Of a DNA stretch of 64,000 nucleotides, positions 62,329 to 64,000 are shown piece after piece. Source of the DNA: an uncultured Rhodobacterales bacterium (GTDB lineage Bacteria; Pseudomonadota; Alphaproteobacteria; Rhodobacterales; Rhodobacteraceae). Under the pieces are notes generated by a model. The model did not search any database. It was not told where the DNA came from and saw nothing but the letters and a program-made list of their open reading frames with translations. A program made the translations under genes and the position numbers. Numbering within the stretch: the first letter of the stretch is position 1; each line of letters begins with the position of its first letter. The DNA lies in the NCBI GenBank assembly GCA_903873585.1, contig CAIQOV010000003.1, forward strand, positions 42,032 through 106,031, read 5' to 3'.

Positions 62329-63846
62329 ATGAAACTTAGCAGACGCAGCCTTTTGAAGCTGTCGGGCGCGGCGATTGCCGCCTCGGTCGCTTTGCCCAGC
62401 TTTGCCCAAGCGATTGACGAGCTGGTGATCGCCTATAACGTGCCCTTGCCATCATGGGATCCGACCACTGGCCCCTCGGCGGTGAACCCGACCATTCAGG
62501 GCCTATACCAGTCGGTGTTTGACCAGTTCATCCTGCAACAGCCCGACCTGAAACCCGCCCCCGGCCTGCTGACCGAATGGGGCTGGAACGATGACAAGAC
62601 CCAAGTGCACATGACCGTGCGCGAAGGCGTGACATGGCACGACGGTTCACCCTTTACCGCCGAAGACGTGGCGTGGAGCCTTGAGCGCGCAGCCAACCCC
62701 GAAACCGGCAACCCGATCAACTTCGTCTGGGCCTCGCTTGCCAATTTCAAGGTGGATGGCAACACAGTCACAGCCGATGTGAAGCAGTTCGACCCCACGA
62801 TCTTTAAGTGGATGTATTTCCTGACCGGCTATGTGCTGCCCAAGGAATACTACACCAAAGTCGGCGCGGAAGGGTTTGAAAAGGCCCCAATCGGCACCGG
62901 CCCCTATATGGTGGAAAAGTTCGAACAGAACGCTTTTGTGCGCCTGAAGGCCAATGCCAACTACTGGGGTGGCAAGCCCGAGTTTGACACGGTGACGATC
63001 AAGTTCGTGACCGACGCCGCCGCCCGTGTGGCCGAGATTGAAAGCGGGTCCAGCCATGTCACGCTGGAAATGCCCTATGAAGAATACGACCGCCTGAAGG
63101 GCAGCATGAACGGCTATGCAACGCCGGTGTCAAACATCGGGATGATCTTCCTGAACGACATCGACGTGATGCTTGACCCCAATGTGCGCAAAGCCGCTGT
63201 CGCCGCGATTGACAAACAGGCCATCGTGGATCGCCTGCTGTCGGGCTACGGCGTGCCAATCGACACGCTGGAAACGCCGGAATATGACGCTTACGATGCG
63301 TCGATCAAGACGCCCTATGATCCGGATGCCGCTGTTAAACTGCTGGCAGCATCGGGCTACAGCGTTGATAATACTGTCAAGTTCAAGATCCAGACCACCA
63401 AGGGCTATATGCCCAAGGATTATGAGATGATTCAGGCCATCGTCGGCCTGTGGCGCAAAGTGGGGATCGAGGCCGAGATCGAGGTTTACGAGATCGCCAA
63501 GCACTACGAACTGCGCGGGGCTGACCAACTGGCACCGGCGGCGTTCTACAACTGGGGCAACTCGGTCGCGGACCCGACCACATCCACCGGCTTTGCGATG
63601 TTCGGCCCCTCGCCCCACTCTGTCTGGGATAGCCAAGACCTGATCGACAAAATCGGCCCGCTGTGGGGCGAAAAGGATGAAGCCAAGCGGATTGAAGGGT
63701 GGAAAGAGGTTGACCGCTATATCGCGGAAAACGCCTATGTCATCCCGTTGCTGCAATATGTGCAGCCGATCTTGGCGGCCAAGGGTGTGACGGTCACACC
63801 GCACCACTCTGGCGCGTTGCTGCCGCATCTGATGAAGCGGGCGTAA
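62329..63846 (+). CDS. Family 5 (peptide/nickel-type) ABC substrate-binding protein
   Basis: 505 aa. N-terminus SRRSLLKLSGAAIAASVALP carries a twin-arginine motif and ends in FAQA, so export is probably by Tat. The mature protein has the family features: TEWGWNDDKTQVHMTVREGV, WHDGSPFTAEDVAWSLERA, IGTGPYMVEKF and NYWGGKPEFD. It captures a peptide-like or other solute for an ABC importer expected beyond the window. Cotranscription with the flavoprotein suggests that it delivers a substrate of this pathway. It is followed by a hairpin array. Confidence 0.92.
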   Translation: MKLSRRSLLKLSGAAIAASVALPSFAQAIDELVIAYNVPLPSWDPTTGPSAVNPTIQGLYQSVFDQFILQQPDLKPAPGLLTEWGWNDDKTQVHMTVREGVTWHDGSPFTAEDVAWSLERAANPETGNPINFVWASLANFKVDGNTVTADVKQFDPTIFKWMYFLTGYVLPKEYYTKVGAEGFEKAPIGTGPYMVEKFEQNAFVRLKANANYWGGKPEFDTVTIKFVTDAAARVAEIESGSSHVTLEMPYEEYDRLKGSMNGYATPVSNIGMIFLNDIDVMLDPNVRKAAVAAIDKQAIVDRLLSGYGVPIDTLETPEYDAYDASIKTPYDPDAAVKLLAASGYSVDNTVKFKIQTTKGYMPKDYEMIQAIVGLWRKVGIEAEIEVYEIAKHYELRGADQLAPAAFYNWGNSVADPTTSTGFAMFGPSPHSVWDSQDLIDKIGPLWGEKDEAKRIEGWKEVDRYIAENAYVIPLLQYVQPILAAKGVTVTPHHSGALLPHLMKRA

Positions 63847-63861
63847 GCCTGTTTGACCAAG

Positions 63862-64000
63862 CCGGGGGGTTTCACACCCCCCGGACCCCGCGCCAAAGCC
63901 GGGGGGTTTCACACCCCCCGGACCCCGCGCCAAAGCCGGGGGGTTTCACACCCCCCGGACCCCGCGCCAAAGCCGGGGGGTTTCACACCCCCCGGACCCC
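63862..64000 (+). repeat. Four-copy 37-bp tandem hairpin array (continues past the window)
   Basis: CCGGGGGGT-TTCAC-ACCCCCCGG starts at 63862, 63899, 63936 and 63973, an exact 37-bp period, with linker ACCCCGCGCCAAAG. The array starts 16 bases after the preceding stop and is cut by the window edge. Same hairpin type and TTCAC loop as the arrays after gltB and at 30960. Confidence 0.9.

Overview
The window looks like chromosome of a roseobacter-type alphaproteobacterium (Rhodobacteraceae). This rests on high GC with strongly biased codon use, a gltD-X-gltB glutamate synthase locus, an FzlA-like division protein, RTX-type secreted proteins, and dense catabolic operons joined by 4-bp ATGA overlaps. 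The genus cannot be read from the sequence. The left edge cuts dnaJ; the right edge falls inside a tandem hairpin array.

Region 1 (1-1.74 kb): the 3' part of dnaJ with a strong terminator, then radC. Region 2 (1.75-13.49 kb): a genomic island integrated into the 3' end of tRNA-Leu(CAG). It is bounded by 62-bp direct repeats that contain the last 16 nt of the tRNA and its terminator. It carries a tyrosine integrase, a tripartite tricarboxylate transporter whose two membrane subunits appear fused, a three-gene operon of two ATP-grasp-like paralogues plus a methyltransferase, a CAT-like acetyltransferase, IS3 and IS630 debris, and a decapitated RTX gene. Region 3 (13.5-26 kb): housekeeping genes (complex I NDUFA9-like SDR, uppP, gltD/gltB, mtgA, fzlA), a TolB-like propeller and an intact RTX protein sharing its C-terminal block with the island pseudogene.

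Region 4 (26-38.5 kb): an unknown gene, an MFS exporter, a CoA-transferase/enoyl-CoA hydratase pair, and a seven-gene operon (two GMC oxidoreductases, SDR, Dabb, DUF993, LacI regulator, glycerate kinase) for an unidentified carbon source. Region 5 (38.5-44.6 kb): an extracytoplasmic electron-transfer module (PepSY, DUF2271 with an ApbE flavinylation motif, PepSY-flavodoxin-FNR reductase, ApbE) next to a two-component system.

Region 6 (44.6-64 kb): an aromatic catabolic region. One operon matches the aerobic 2-aminobenzoyl-CoA (anthraniloyl-CoA) pathway: ligase, RidA, acyl-CoA dehydrogenase, hydratase, MarR, SDR and the two-domain 2-aminobenzoyl-CoA monooxygenase/reductase, with a divergent hydratase and 3-hydroxyacyl-CoA dehydrogenase. 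A second operon joins an isatin-hydrolase-like cyclase, a PYROXD2-like flavoprotein, a MarR regulator and the two subunits of an indolepyruvate-type 2-oxoacid oxidoreductase; a second flavoprotein and a peptide-type ABC binding protein run divergently. My main inference is that these form one route: isatin is hydrolysed to isatinate, the IorAB-like enzyme oxidatively decarboxylates isatinate to 2-aminobenzoyl-CoA, and the neighbouring operon degrades it. A family of GC hairpins with a conserved flanking box punctuates operon ends throughout.
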